A stretch of DNA of 64,000 bases, from the NCBI GenBank assembly GCA_947647735.1, contig CANSLJ010000010.1:1-64000 (forward strand), read 5' to 3'. The notes below the pieces were generated by a model, which did not search any database, was not told where the DNA came from, and saw nothing but the letters and a program-made list of their open reading frames with translations. Positions 8,241 to 16,179 of the stretch are shown here, in pieces (position 1 is the stretch's first letter; every line of letters starts with the position of its first letter). Source of the stretch: an uncultured bacterium. Its GTDB lineage: Bacteria > Bacillota > Clostridia > Lachnospirales > Lachnospiraceae. The position numbers and the translations under genes were made by a program.

Positions 8241-9545
8241 TCAGGATGTTTCCCGGTTGCTTTCTATTGTTACATGAATGCCGTCCTGTACCAGTTTACG
8301 GAAAAAATACCGTTCCACATCCGCCTCCTTGATGCTGCTGGCGAAACCGATGGTCAGGGCATCCTGAAAACTGATGATGGCGCAGTTGGTCCGGCTGGAA
8401 AAGGGCTGCCCCATACAGATATCAAACCGTTCCAGATAGGGAATCATATCTTCCGGCACTTTCAGCGCTCCCATATTTGTCAGTCCGGCGGAGGAGTTTT
8501 TATCCTGCACCCGGGTATAGAAAAGTCTGACCACAAAGTCTTTTAAAAACAGCGGGACGATCCGGATCAGCGGATGGCGCTGGGTTGCGGCATTGGTGGT
8601 GATATCTCCCCGGAGAAGTTTCTCGTTGATATAATACTGCATATAATTATGGACATGCAGCACGATCTCTTCAAAGGTATATTCTCCCAGCCTGGGATCT
8701 ACGGAAGGGTAGATCATGGTGATAAAATTCCGCAGTGTTTTGGACGGAAAAAACCTTCGCAGATTGACCGGCATGGCGATCCTGACCGGCAGGCGCCTGT
8801 GCGGGTTTTCGCTCTCCTGTTTCTGCAAAAGGGCATAGAGCAGTACGGCATTTAAATATTCCGTGATGGTCACATGATAGGTTTTCGCTACTTTTTTCAC
8901 TTCCTGGGCGGAAAGGATCCCGTTGATGATATTTAAAGTATAAAAAGGTTCCTTTGTGCCCCGTACCCGGTAAGTCTTTTCGCTGGGGCGGGGCGGACGC
9001 ACATCGGCATTGGAATAGCGCATATAGGCATCTTCCAGCTCCCCCGGGTCCGGTTCCTCATGAATATCCAGAACAAAGCCGCCGCATCGGATGGAAGCCC
9101 CGAGTTCTCTCAGATATTGTGCGGTGATCGTCTGCAAAAGATACATGCCGCCGGTACCGTCTCCCAAAGAGTGATGGGCTTCCAGAGATATTCTGCAGTC
9201 GTAGTAATAGATACGCAAAAGATAACGGTTGTTTGCTTTAAAAGGCATGGGCATACAGGGATTATTGATATCCCGCTGCACAAAAGGGCCGGGCCTGTTG
9301 TTGGGCTCTAAATAACGCCAGAACAGTCCCTTTCTGATAGCAGATTTATAGGTTGGAAAACGGGGAAGCACCATATCCACGGCTTTCTGGAGGACATCCG
9401 GTTTTACCGGCTCCTTTAATAGAACAGAAAGCCTGTACACAGAAGAAAAGTCCCGGCGCTGCAGCGTAGGATACACGATCGCCGAAAGATCCAGTTTATA
9501 CCAGGTGGTGCGCACCGGTTTTTTTACACGTTTGTTTTTACTCAT
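8241..9545 (-). CDS. Condensation-like (alcohol acetyltransferase-type) acyltransferase
   Basis: A 434-residue protein of the CoA-dependent acyltransferase / condensation-domain superfamily. The catalytic motif HHSLGDG (canonical HHxxxDG) is intact near residue 132. The C-terminal half has a counterpart of the family's second, structural motif around TNMGALKVPED. Family members move acyl groups from CoA or a carrier to an alcohol or amine. With DUF6320 next to it and an esterase facing it across the divergent promoter, the three genes form a cluster recurrent in Lachnospiraceae and are probably involved in making and cleaving a small ester or lipid. I chose ATG 9545; a TTG at 9581 is upstream. 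There is no Shine-Dalgarno sequence, and the -10 lies just before the start (see the promoter entry). Confidence 0.82.
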   Translation of the reverse strand: MSKNKRVKKPVRTTWYKLDLSAIVYPTLQRRDFSSVYRLSVLLKEPVKPDVLQKAVDMVLPRFPTYKSAIRKGLFWRYLEPNNRPGPFVQRDINNPCMPMPFKANNRYLLRIYYYDCRISLEAHHSLGDGTGGMYLLQTITAQYLRELGASIRCGGFVLDIHEEPDPGELEDAYMRYSNADVRPPRPSEKTYRVRGTKEPFYTLNIINGILSAQEVKKVAKTYHVTITEYLNAVLLYALLQKQESENPHRRLPVRIAMPVNLRRFFPSKTLRNFITMIYPSVDPRLGEYTFEEIVLHVHNYMQYYINEKLLRGDITTNAATQRHPLIRIVPLFLKDFVVRLFYTRVQDKNSSAGLTNMGALKVPEDMIPYLERFDICMGQPFSSRTNCAIISFQDALTIGFASSIKEADVERYFFRKLVQDGIHVTIESNRETS

Positions 9546-9581
9546 AAAAACAGTATACCCTAAAATATGAGTGAATGGCAA
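9546..9581 (-). promoter_or_regulatory. Candidate promoter placing +1 at the start codon of the acyltransferase gene
   Basis: Reading the reverse strand: TTGCCA, an 18-base spacer, TATACT (complement of 9552-9557), then GTTTTT and the ATG. Transcription from this -10 would begin at or within a base or two of the start codon, giving a leaderless message, consistent with no ribosome binding site. Confidence 0.4.
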
Positions 9582-9754
9582 TGGATTTATTTATCGGCCT
9601 GCATGATACAAAAATAAACTTTCTAGAAATTTTTTGAAAAATGTCAAAACCTATTGAAATTAGAAGAAAAATAATCCATACTAACATATGTGGCTTTGTT
9701 TATTGCCTCAAAGAATAAATAACTAGTGTTATGAATAGATTGGAATTATGATAT

Positions 9755-10660
9755 ATGGCAGTCAGTAAAAAAAACCAGGGCCTTTTAAACCTTGTCAAAA
9801 GAGTACATGGTGTTGTGGAAAATGTAGATATTGAAAAACACAGACAGTCCCAGGATCAGCTTGGCGCATTGTTCGGGCAGAATAAGGCGATTTTGATCAA
9901 GGAAGTAGATATCGACGGGATGTACGGGGAATGGCTCTGTGTCAACAGGGCGCATATGAAAAAGTATGTGATCCTGTATTGCCATGGCGGCGGATATTCC
10001 ACCGGCAGCAGCCTGTACGGGAGGACTCTGACTACCCGGCTGGCATCCTCCACATCGATGGATGTACTCAGTTTTGACTATCGTCTGGCGCCGGAGCATC
10101 CTTATCCGGCGGCTGTTGAGGACGCCATGACGACATGGAACCATCTGATGATGTTCGGCTATGGAGCGAGGGATGTGATCCTGGCAGGGGATTCTGCGGG
10201 CGGCAATCTTGCCCTTGCGCTGGCTCATCAGTTGAAAAAGGAAGGGCGTCTTCTGCCGAGAGGGATCGTCCTGCTTTCACCCTGGACGGATATGACCGGT
10301 TCCGGCAAATCTCATCAGACGAAGGAGGGGATCGATCCGGTTCTGAGCGCTGCCTACATCGACGAGGCGATCGAAAATTATCTGGGGAAGGATCATCCGA
10401 AGGAACTTTTGAAAGATCCGATGGTTTCGCCTTTATTCGGAGATTTTGAAGGATTCCCGCCAACCTATATTCAGGTGGGAGATCAGGAGATCCTGCAGAG
10501 CGACAGTGTGCTTTTGTATAAAAAGATGCAGCAGGCAGGGGTAAATGTGACACTGGATGTTTTTAAGGGCATGTGGCATGTGTTCCAGATGTCGCCGTTT
10601 AAGACGGCGACAGAGGCCATGGACAAGAATGCGGAGTTTATTTTTAGTATTTGCAGATAA
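9755..10660 (+). CDS. Alpha/beta hydrolase, HSL-type esterase
   Basis: A 301-residue cytoplasmic esterase of the hormone-sensitive-lipase family. The oxyanion-hole motif HGGGYSTGSS and the nucleophile elbow GDSAGGNLAL with catalytic Ser are intact. The acid Asp is probably in VGDQEIL and the base His in MWHVFQM near the C-terminus, completing the triad. Such enzymes cleave short-chain acyl esters. The gene is divergent from the condensation-like acyltransferase / DUF6320 pair (209 bases apart), so the three probably share regulation and act on one ester compound. The ribosome binding site before ATG 9755 is weak (GGAATT). Just 3 bases after the stop begins a hairpin element that leads into aroF. 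Confidence 0.9.
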   Translation: MAVSKKNQGLLNLVKRVHGVVENVDIEKHRQSQDQLGALFGQNKAILIKEVDIDGMYGEWLCVNRAHMKKYVILYCHGGGYSTGSSLYGRTLTTRLASSTSMDVLSFDYRLAPEHPYPAAVEDAMTTWNHLMMFGYGARDVILAGDSAGGNLALALAHQLKKEGRLLPRGIVLLSPWTDMTGSGKSHQTKEGIDPVLSAAYIDEAIENYLGKDHPKELLKDPMVSPLFGDFEGFPPTYIQVGDQEILQSDSVLLYKKMQQAGVNVTLDVFKGMWHVFQMSPFKTATEAMDKNAEFIFSICR

Positions 10661-10661
10661 A

Positions 10662-10707
10662 TTCAGCAGATGTCCGGACATCTGCTGAACTGGAATAGAA
10701 ATAGGAG
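10662..10707 (+). repeat. Intercistronic hairpin element (copy A) upstream of aroF
   Basis: A perfect 14+14 palindrome (10662-10689) containing CAGCAGATGTCC and GGACATCTGCTG, followed by AACTGGAATAG and AAATAGGAG, which is the ribosome binding site of aroF (ATG 10717). It has no T-tract, so it is not a terminator. It shares its base (CAGCA/TGCTG) and its tail with elements at 35957, 41243 and 46069, but its upper stem differs. Confidence 0.7.
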
Positions 10708-10716
10708 TTTATTGTT

Positions 10717-11745
10717 ATGGACATGGAATTTTTGCGGAAACTCCCCACTCCACAGGAGATCAAGGAAGAGTTTCCTTTACATACAGAGATAGAGCGTATC
10801 AAAGCGGAAAGGGATCAGATCTTAAAGAATATATTCGAGGGAAAGGATGAGAGGCTTCTGCTGCTCATCGGCCCCTGCTCGGCGGACAATGAGGACGCTG
10901 TGCTGGATTATCTTTGCAGGCTGCGGAAGGCAGCGGAGAAAGTCAAAGATAAGATATTTGTGGTACCCAGAATTTATACCAATAAACCGAGGACCATCGG
11001 AGCAGGGTATAAGGGGATGCTGCACCAGCCTGATCCCGAGCGGGGAACGGATATGCTCAAGGGGATCATCGCCATCCGGGAGCTGCATACGAGGGCGGTG
11101 AAGGAGACAGGTTTTACCTGTGCGGATGAGATGCTGTACCCGGAGAACCACCGTTATTTATCGGATCTTCTCGCCTATGTGGCGGTGGGAGCCCGCTCCG
11201 TGGAGGATCAGCAGCACCGGCTGACTGCCAGCGGTCTGGGGATTCCCGTGGGGATGAAAAATCCTACCGGGGGCGATCTCACGGTGATGATGAACTCCAT
11301 CATCGCGGCCCAGAGCGGGCATACCTTTTTATACCGGGGCTGGGAGGTGCGCACGAAAGGGAATGCCCATGCCCATGCGATCCTGCGGGGATACGTGGAT
11401 AAATTCGGCAGAAATATGCCCAATTATCATTATGAGGATCTGCGGCATGTGCTGGAGATCTATCATGAGCGGGAATTTGAGAATCCCGCGGTGGTGATAG
11501 ATACCAACCACTCGAATTCCGGTAAGGAGTTTATGGAACAGATCCGCATCAGCAAGGATGTGGTGCACAGTTGTCGTGTCTCCGGGGAGATCCGACGTCT
11601 GGTGAAAGGATTGATGATAGAGAGTTACATAGAGGACGGCGCACAGAAGGTCGGGGGACACTGTTACGGCAAGTCCATCACCGACCCCTGTCTCGGATGG
11701 GATAAATCGGAGCGGCTGATCTATGAACTGGCGGAAGAATGGTAG
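10717..11745 (+). CDS. aroF: 3-deoxy-7-phosphoheptulonate (DAHP) synthase, class I
   Basis: A 342-residue enzyme condensing phosphoenolpyruvate and erythrose 4-phosphate, the first step of the shikimate pathway. Motifs seen are LLLIGPCSADNEDA (PEP site), VPRIYTNKPRTIGAGYKG, the metal Cys region FTCADEML, GARSVEDQQHR, GMKNPTGGDLTVMMN and the C-terminal VIDTNHSNSGK and VGGHCYGKSITDPC. The length matches the AroF/G/H class (about 350). It lacks a chorismate mutase fusion. It is a stand-alone aromatic-biosynthesis gene here. MBOAT follows after only 18 bases on the same strand, but I see no functional link. Translation starts at ATG 10717 behind a repeated hairpin leader. Which feedback class (Tyr, Phe or Trp) cannot be told. 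Confidence 0.95.
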   Translation: MDMEFLRKLPTPQEIKEEFPLHTEIERIKAERDQILKNIFEGKDERLLLLIGPCSADNEDAVLDYLCRLRKAAEKVKDKIFVVPRIYTNKPRTIGAGYKGMLHQPDPERGTDMLKGIIAIRELHTRAVKETGFTCADEMLYPENHRYLSDLLAYVAVGARSVEDQQHRLTASGLGIPVGMKNPTGGDLTVMMNSIIAAQSGHTFLYRGWEVRTKGNAHAHAILRGYVDKFGRNMPNYHYEDLRHVLEIYHEREFENPAVVIDTNHSNSGKEFMEQIRISKDVVHSCRVSGEIRRLVKGLMIESYIEDGAQKVGGHCYGKSITDPCLGWDKSERLIYELAEEW

Positions 11746-11763
11746 GGAAGGAGTGGAAAACAA

Positions 11764-13170
11764 GTGGTATTCAGCAGTATGGAATTTCTGTTCCTGTTCC
11801 TGCCCCTGTTTCTGCTCGTATATTACCTTTTGCCCCTGAAAGGAAAGAATGTTTTCCTGTTTTTTGGGAGCCTGGTTTTTTACGGCTTCGGGATAGCCTG
11901 GAACATATATTATATGGTGCTCATCATCGCCTCTGTCATCCTGAATTTTCTGGCGGCGAAGGGAATTGAGCATTGCAGAAGAAAAAAGAGAATTCAAGAC
12001 GGGGAGGAGACGGCAGGGCAAAACAGCACGGGAGAAAAAGTGATCCTGATCCTCAGTCTGTGTTATAACTTTGGCCTGCTCCTGTTTTTCAAATACGCGG
12101 GATTTTTCGTGCAGAATATTATTCTGCCTATCGGGATCAGCTTTTATACCTTTCAGATCACGTCCTACCTGATCGATGTATACCGGAAAAAAACAAGGCC
12201 GGAGCAGGACGTGATGCGGCTTGGGGCATATCTGACCATGTTTCCGCAGCTGATCGCGGGCCCTATCGTCAATTACAGCGAGGTATACAAGCAGCTCAGA
12301 AAGAGAAAGATCACGCTGGTAAGCTGTAATCACGGGCTGCAGTTTTTTACGCTGGGACTGGGTTTTAAGGTGCTGCTCGCCAATCAGCTCGGGAATCTCT
12401 GGGAGGATATCCAGACCATCGGTTATGAGAGCATATCGACGCCGCTGGCATGGCTGGGGATTCTGGCATACAGCCTGCAGATCTATTTTGATTTTTACGG
12501 TTATTCCCTGATGGCGGTGGGGCTTGGAAAGCTTCTGGGCTTTCGGATTCCTGACAACTTCAGACAGCCTTATATGTCGCTGTCCATGACAGAGTTCTGG
12601 CGCCGCTGGCATATTACGCTGGGACGCTGGTTCAGGGAGTATGTGTATATTCCCCTTGGAGGAAACAGGAAGGGGAAAGCCAGACAGTTTCTGAATCTGC
12701 TGGTGGTATGGCTGCTCACAGGGCTCTGGCACGGTGCCAACTGGAACTTCATCTTCTGGGGGCTTTTGCTGTTTTTGATCATGTCCGTGGAGAAGGCAGG
12801 GCTCTTGAAAATACTGGAAAGATGGAAGATCGTGGGACATTTGTATATGTGCTTTCTGATCCCGGTGACCTGGGCGATCTTTGCCATCACAGATCCGTTT
12901 ATGTTAAAGGTATATCTGCTGAAGCTATTTCCCTTTTTTGAGGCGGGAAGCCAGGGGGTTGTCTTTCAGGGGGATTTTGAAAAGTATGTCGGGATGTACG
13001 GCATAGGGCTTCTGGCAGGGCTGATCTGTTGCACGGGACTTGTGGAGAAGGTATTCATAAAATGGAGAAACAAGTTCTGGATGTCTCTTTTGCTGCTGAT
13101 CATTTTCGGTGCGTCGGTGTTCTGTATATACCGGGGACTGAACGATCCGTTTTTGTACTATAGATTTTAG
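11764..13170 (+). CDS. MBOAT-family membrane O-acyltransferase (AlgI/DltB-like)
   Basis: A 468-residue polytopic membrane protein with about ten hydrophobic segments. It has the MBOAT signature: WRRWHITLGRWFREYVYIPLGG, then LLTGLWHGANWNFIFWG with the essential His at about 323. AlgI/PatA/DltB-type proteins move an acetyl or acyl group across the membrane to a surface polymer, handing it to an extracytoplasmic SGNH partner. The next gene, 18 bases on, encodes exactly such a partner, so the pair should O-acetylate peptidoglycan, teichoic acid or an exopolysaccharide. It starts at GTG 11764 after AAGGAG. A SigV-like ECF system lies directly downstream, which favours a cell-wall target. Confidence 0.93.
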   Translation: MVFSSMEFLFLFLPLFLLVYYLLPLKGKNVFLFFGSLVFYGFGIAWNIYYMVLIIASVILNFLAAKGIEHCRRKKRIQDGEETAGQNSTGEKVILILSLCYNFGLLLFFKYAGFFVQNIILPIGISFYTFQITSYLIDVYRKKTRPEQDVMRLGAYLTMFPQLIAGPIVNYSEVYKQLRKRKITLVSCNHGLQFFTLGLGFKVLLANQLGNLWEDIQTIGYESISTPLAWLGILAYSLQIYFDFYGYSLMAVGLGKLLGFRIPDNFRQPYMSLSMTEFWRRWHITLGRWFREYVYIPLGGNRKGKARQFLNLLVVWLLTGLWHGANWNFIFWGLLLFLIMSVEKAGLLKILERWKIVGHLYMCFLIPVTWAIFAITDPFMLKVYLLKLFPFFEAGSQGVVFQGDFEKYVGMYGIGLLAGLICCTGLVEKVFIKWRNKFWMSLLLLIIFGASVFCIYRGLNDPFLYYRF

Positions 13171-13188
13171 GAATGGCTGGAGAAAAAT

Positions 13189-14172
13189 ATGCGGAAATAT
13201 CATTATCTGGTCTTGTTTTTGATTGGATTTCTTGTGCTGTGGCCTTTTATGCTGCACAAGTTATATATAGAACAGGAAAAGAATACGGAAGCTTTTGTGG
13301 AACAGACGGGAGCGGAGATCGGGGCGGAACCTTCCGGGGATGGTCTGGAAATGCCTGAGGGAGATGTTCTGGCGGAAGGAAATGCGGAAGCGGCGGACGG
13401 GACATCCGGGCAGGGAACCGATATGGAGGAAGGATCCGGGCAGGAAAAGCAGGGTACAGGAGAGGCGTCCGGACAGGAGCCGGGAACAGAACAGGCGGCG
13501 GAGGAAGCATCCGGACAGGAGACGGCACCGGATGGCGCATCCGGGGAAACGCAGGAGAATGCAGGGGAGGCCGGGGAAGATGCGGAGGAAACCGCTGAGG
13601 AGATACCGCCGGAGGAGTTCTTCCAGGATACGCTGTTTATCGGGGATTCCCGCACTATGGGGTTGGCGGAATATGCCGATCTGGATAACGCGGTGGTCTT
13701 TGCGAATACGGGGATGAATATTTATCGATTGTATTCCCTGAAAAATGCGGTGCGGGATCAGGGACTTTATCTGGAGGATATCCTGGCTGAGAGGCAGTAT
13801 CGCAAGATCTATCTGATGCTGGGGATCAATGAGCTGGGGTATGATGAAGGGCAGACGGTAAAGCGGTATGAGGAGGAGGTCCTGAAGCTGCAAAAACTCC
13901 AGCCGGAGGCAAAGATCGTACTGGAGGCAAATATGCACGTGACTACGGCGCGCTCCGGGCGGGATGCGATATTCAATAATGAGGGCATTGACAGGATCAA
14001 TGAGAATATCCGGCAGATCGCGGAAAAATATGGTTTTTCCTATATTGATGTGAATGAGGTCTTTGATGATGAGACCGGCGGGTTAAATCCGGAATACACC
14101 CATGACGAGGTGCACGTGCTGGGAAAATATTACCAGCAGTGGGCCGACTGGATCAGGGAAAACGGAGTATAA
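13189..14172 (+). CDS. Membrane-anchored SGNH-type O-acyltransferase/esterase partner of MBOAT
   Basis: A 327-residue protein. An N-terminal signal-anchor (about 5-24, LVLFLIGFLVLWPFML) is followed by a low-complexity linker of about 115 residues rich in Gly, Glu, Ala and repeated SGQE units. The SGNH domain begins at about 145: FIGDSRT with Ser at about 154 (block I), MLGINELGY (block III Asn region), and the catalytic DEVH with Asp at about 306 and His at about 309. This is the layout of DltD/PatB-like proteins that receive acyl groups from an MBOAT and place them on surface glycans. It starts at ATG 13189 behind GGAGAA and is probably cotranslated with the MBOAT. The ECF promoter for the next gene lies 24 bases beyond its stop. 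Confidence 0.88.
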   Translation: MRKYHYLVLFLIGFLVLWPFMLHKLYIEQEKNTEAFVEQTGAEIGAEPSGDGLEMPEGDVLAEGNAEAADGTSGQGTDMEEGSGQEKQGTGEASGQEPGTEQAAEEASGQETAPDGASGETQENAGEAGEDAEETAEEIPPEEFFQDTLFIGDSRTMGLAEYADLDNAVVFANTGMNIYRLYSLKNAVRDQGLYLEDILAERQYRKIYLMLGINELGYDEGQTVKRYEEEVLKLQKLQPEAKIVLEANMHVTTARSGRDAIFNNEGIDRINENIRQIAEKYGFSYIDVNEVFDDETGGLNPEYTHDEVHVLGKYYQQWADWIRENGV

Positions 14173-14195
14173 TACGAAAAAATAAAAAATCTTTT

Positions 14196-14225
14196 TGAAA
14201 CTTTTGACGGAGGGTATTTGTCTAA
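14196..14225 (+). promoter_or_regulatory. ECF-type promoter, likely autoregulatory, of the SigV-like gene
   Basis: TGAAAC (14196-14201), then TTTT at the start of a 17-base spacer, then TGTCTAA (14219-14225). This fits the ECF group consensus (TGAAAC about 16-17 bases from CGTC) used by SigV/SigW-type factors. It lies 57 bases before the ATG of an ECF sigma gene, the usual position for autoregulation. Confidence 0.7.
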
Positions 14226-14282
14226 TTGGTACAGATCCGGAAGAGGGTTTTGAAAAGATTTTTTGGTTATAAGGAGGCGGGT

Positions 14283-14753
14283 ATGAGCAGGAAAGAGGAA
14301 CTGGTCCGCAGCATCTTGCTTGAGAATTATGAGAGCTATTACAGGATGGCGTTCTGCTATGTGCATCAGGAGGCGGACGCTATGGATATCGTACAGGAGG
14401 GAGCCTATAAGGCTATGCTGAAGGCGGATACATTGCGGGAGGAGAGCTTTGCGGGAACCTGGGTGTATCGCATTATGATCAATGAGGCGAAGGAGTTTTT
14501 GAGAAAAAACAGAAGGGATCTTGCGGAGATTGAGGAGATATCGGCGGCAGAAGAACGTTACGGGGATATGGATCTGAAGAAAGCGGTAGATGGGCTGCCG
14601 GAGCAGGAAAAGACATTGATCATTCTGCGGTTTTATGAGGATAAGCAGCTCTCGGAGATCGCGGATATCCTGCAGGAGAATCTGAGTACGATAAAGAGCA
14701 GGCTCTACAGGACACTCAGAAAGCTGCGGGAGGAGCTGGATGTGGCGGTGTGA
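14283..14753 (+). CDS. sigV: ECF RNA polymerase sigma factor (SigV-like)
   Basis: A 156-residue ECF sigma factor. Region 2 (about 10-75) contains YYRMAFCYVHQEADAMDIVQ and the DNA-melting segment TWVYRIMINEAK. Region 4 (about 95-150) is a helix-turn-helix, LPEQEKTLIILRFYEDKQLS then STIKSRLYRTLRKLRE. I chose ATG 14283 behind AAGGAGG (5 bases); a TTG at 14226 abuts the ECF -10 and cannot be used. The downstream gene encodes an RsiV-type anti-sigma, and the upstream pair encodes a surface O-acylation system. In Bacillus and Clostridioides, SigV/CsfV is released by lysozyme and turns on lysozyme resistance. The same role here is an inference from partner and context; the symbol reflects that. Confidence 0.88.
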   Translation: MSRKEELVRSILLENYESYYRMAFCYVHQEADAMDIVQEGAYKAMLKADTLREESFAGTWVYRIMINEAKEFLRKNRRDLAEIEEISAAEERYGDMDLKKAVDGLPEQEKTLIILRFYEDKQLSEIADILQENLSTIKSRLYRTLRKLREELDVAV

Positions 14754-14937
14754 GAGAGTGCGGGATGGCAAGAAGTAATGAGAGAAAAGTCTGTGAGGGC
14801 AGGGACGACAGGAAGAGCCGGTTCAGAAGATTAAGGCGGCATGTAGATAGTGGGAAATGAAAAACAGTATATATAGTATATTATAGAAAACCAGAGCAGA
14901 GGGTGTTTCAAAATGGAAAGAAAGGCAGGATATGGGA

Positions 14938-16059
14938 ATGAGAGATAACAGGAGCATAGAGGAAAGGCTTTCCGATGTAAAGGAAGATTATTGTAAGATT
15001 CCGGTGCCGGAGGAGATGAAGGCGAGGCTGGAAGAGGGGATCGCCCGAGCGGAAGCGGAGAAGGAGTTTATGAGAAAAGGAATGGAGGAGGAAGAAAAAA
15101 TGCGTGATCATCATAAAATGGAAGAAAAAGATGGATATGAGGAAATGGAAAAGAAAAAGAGTCAGGAGATGAGGAGCGGGAATAACAGCAGGATGGATCA
15201 TAAGAAGATCGTAAGGTTCCGCATTGCGGGGGCAGTGGCAGCAGCGGCACTGATCCTTGTGGTTCTGCCCAACACGGGAGCAGGCGTTGCCCATGCGATG
15301 GGTTCCCTTCCGGTAGTCGGAAAGCTGTTTCAGGCGGTGACATTCCGGGACTATCAGTACGAGAGCGAGCGGTTTGATGCCAATGTGGAAGTGCCCCAGA
15401 TCGTAGTGGAGGATGTGGGACAGGAAGGGACAGAGCCATCAGGAGAGAGGGCGGAAGAAGATGGGAGAGAAAATGCAGGAAAGGATAAGGAGGAGCATCA
15501 GAACGGCGGGGCGGCTTCCGATCAGCTGCAGGATACGGTGGAGCAGATCAATTTTGATATAGAGGAAGTGACAAACCGGCTGATCGAGGAGTTTCAGGAG
15601 TCGGCGGATCTCGGGGAAAGTTATGGGACTCTGGAGATCCATCATGAGACGGTGACGAATAATGAACGTTATTTCACGTTGAAACTTTCCCTTTATCAGG
15701 GGGCAGGCAGCGGGTTTGAATCCTATAAATTTTATACTATTGACAAGAGAACCGGAAAGCAGGTACAGATCAGTGATCTGTTTCGGGAGGACAGCAATTA
15801 CAATGAGATACTCAGTGAAAATATTAGGGAACAGATGAAGGCGAAGATGGCGGAGGATGAGAATAATATATACTGGGTGGATAATACGGATATACCGGAA
15901 TGGAACTTTGAGAGACTGAAAGAGGATCAGAACTTTTACTTTGACGGGGAGGGGAATATTGTGATCTCCTTTGATGAGTACGAGGTAGCGCCGGGATATA
16001 TGGGGGCTCAGGAGTTTACGGTGGAGAAGGAGGTTTTTGAGGGATTGCTGAAGGGGTGA
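14938..16059 (+). CDS. rsiV: RsiV-like anti-sigma factor with DUF3298 domain
   Basis: A 373-residue single-pass membrane protein. A charged cytoplasmic N-terminus (about 1-95; Lys/Glu/Met-rich) binds the sigma factor. A membrane segment follows (about 97-118, AGAVAAAALILVVLPNTGAG), then the juxtamembrane region AHAMGSLPVVGKLFQAVTF typical of RsiV-type proteins. After an acidic linker comes a C-terminal DUF3298 domain (about 205-370; for example GTLEIHHETVTNNERYFTL). In RsiV that domain binds lysozyme, exposing the site cut by signal peptidase and then RasP. I prefer ATG 14938 (CAGGA 7 bases upstream) to ATG 14932. It lies 184 bases after the sigma gene, with AT-rich sequence but no clear terminator between. 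Confidence 0.88.
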   Translation: MRDNRSIEERLSDVKEDYCKIPVPEEMKARLEEGIARAEAEKEFMRKGMEEEEKMRDHHKMEEKDGYEEMEKKKSQEMRSGNNSRMDHKKIVRFRIAGAVAAAALILVVLPNTGAGVAHAMGSLPVVGKLFQAVTFRDYQYESERFDANVEVPQIVVEDVGQEGTEPSGERAEEDGRENAGKDKEEHQNGGAASDQLQDTVEQINFDIEEVTNRLIEEFQESADLGESYGTLEIHHETVTNNERYFTLKLSLYQGAGSGFESYKFYTIDKRTGKQVQISDLFREDSNYNEILSENIREQMKAKMAEDENNIYWVDNTDIPEWNFERLKEDQNFYFDGEGNIVISFDEYEVAPGYMGAQEFTVEKEVFEGLLKG

Positions 16060-16141
16060 TCGTGGAAATGTGACGGGTTAAGCCTGTAAAAGATTTGTGT
16101 AAGCTTCCAAAGCGGGAAAAGTGAAATCGCCTGATGGTTAA

Positions 16142-16175
16142 AATTTGCCTGATTCGAGAATGAATCAGGCAAATT
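16142..16175. terminator. Bidirectional terminator between convergent genes
   Basis: Perfect 14-bp stem AATTTGCCTGATTC / GAATCAGGCAAATT with a 6-base loop. It separates rsiV (plus) from the kinase gene (minus). Adjacent T-rich bases exist on both sides, but no long T-tract. Confidence 0.65.
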
Positions 16176-16179
16176 AAAT

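Noticed and set aside
10662-10689. The perfect palindrome after the esterase gene as a terminator
   Set aside because: There is no T-tract on either side, and its tail is the aroF ribosome binding site, shared with the other hairpin elements.
11329-12840. A 503-codon open reverse-strand frame across aroF/MBOAT
   Set aside because: It is antisense to two clear genes, has low-complexity Gln/His/Arg composition and no family motif. It is a shadow frame.
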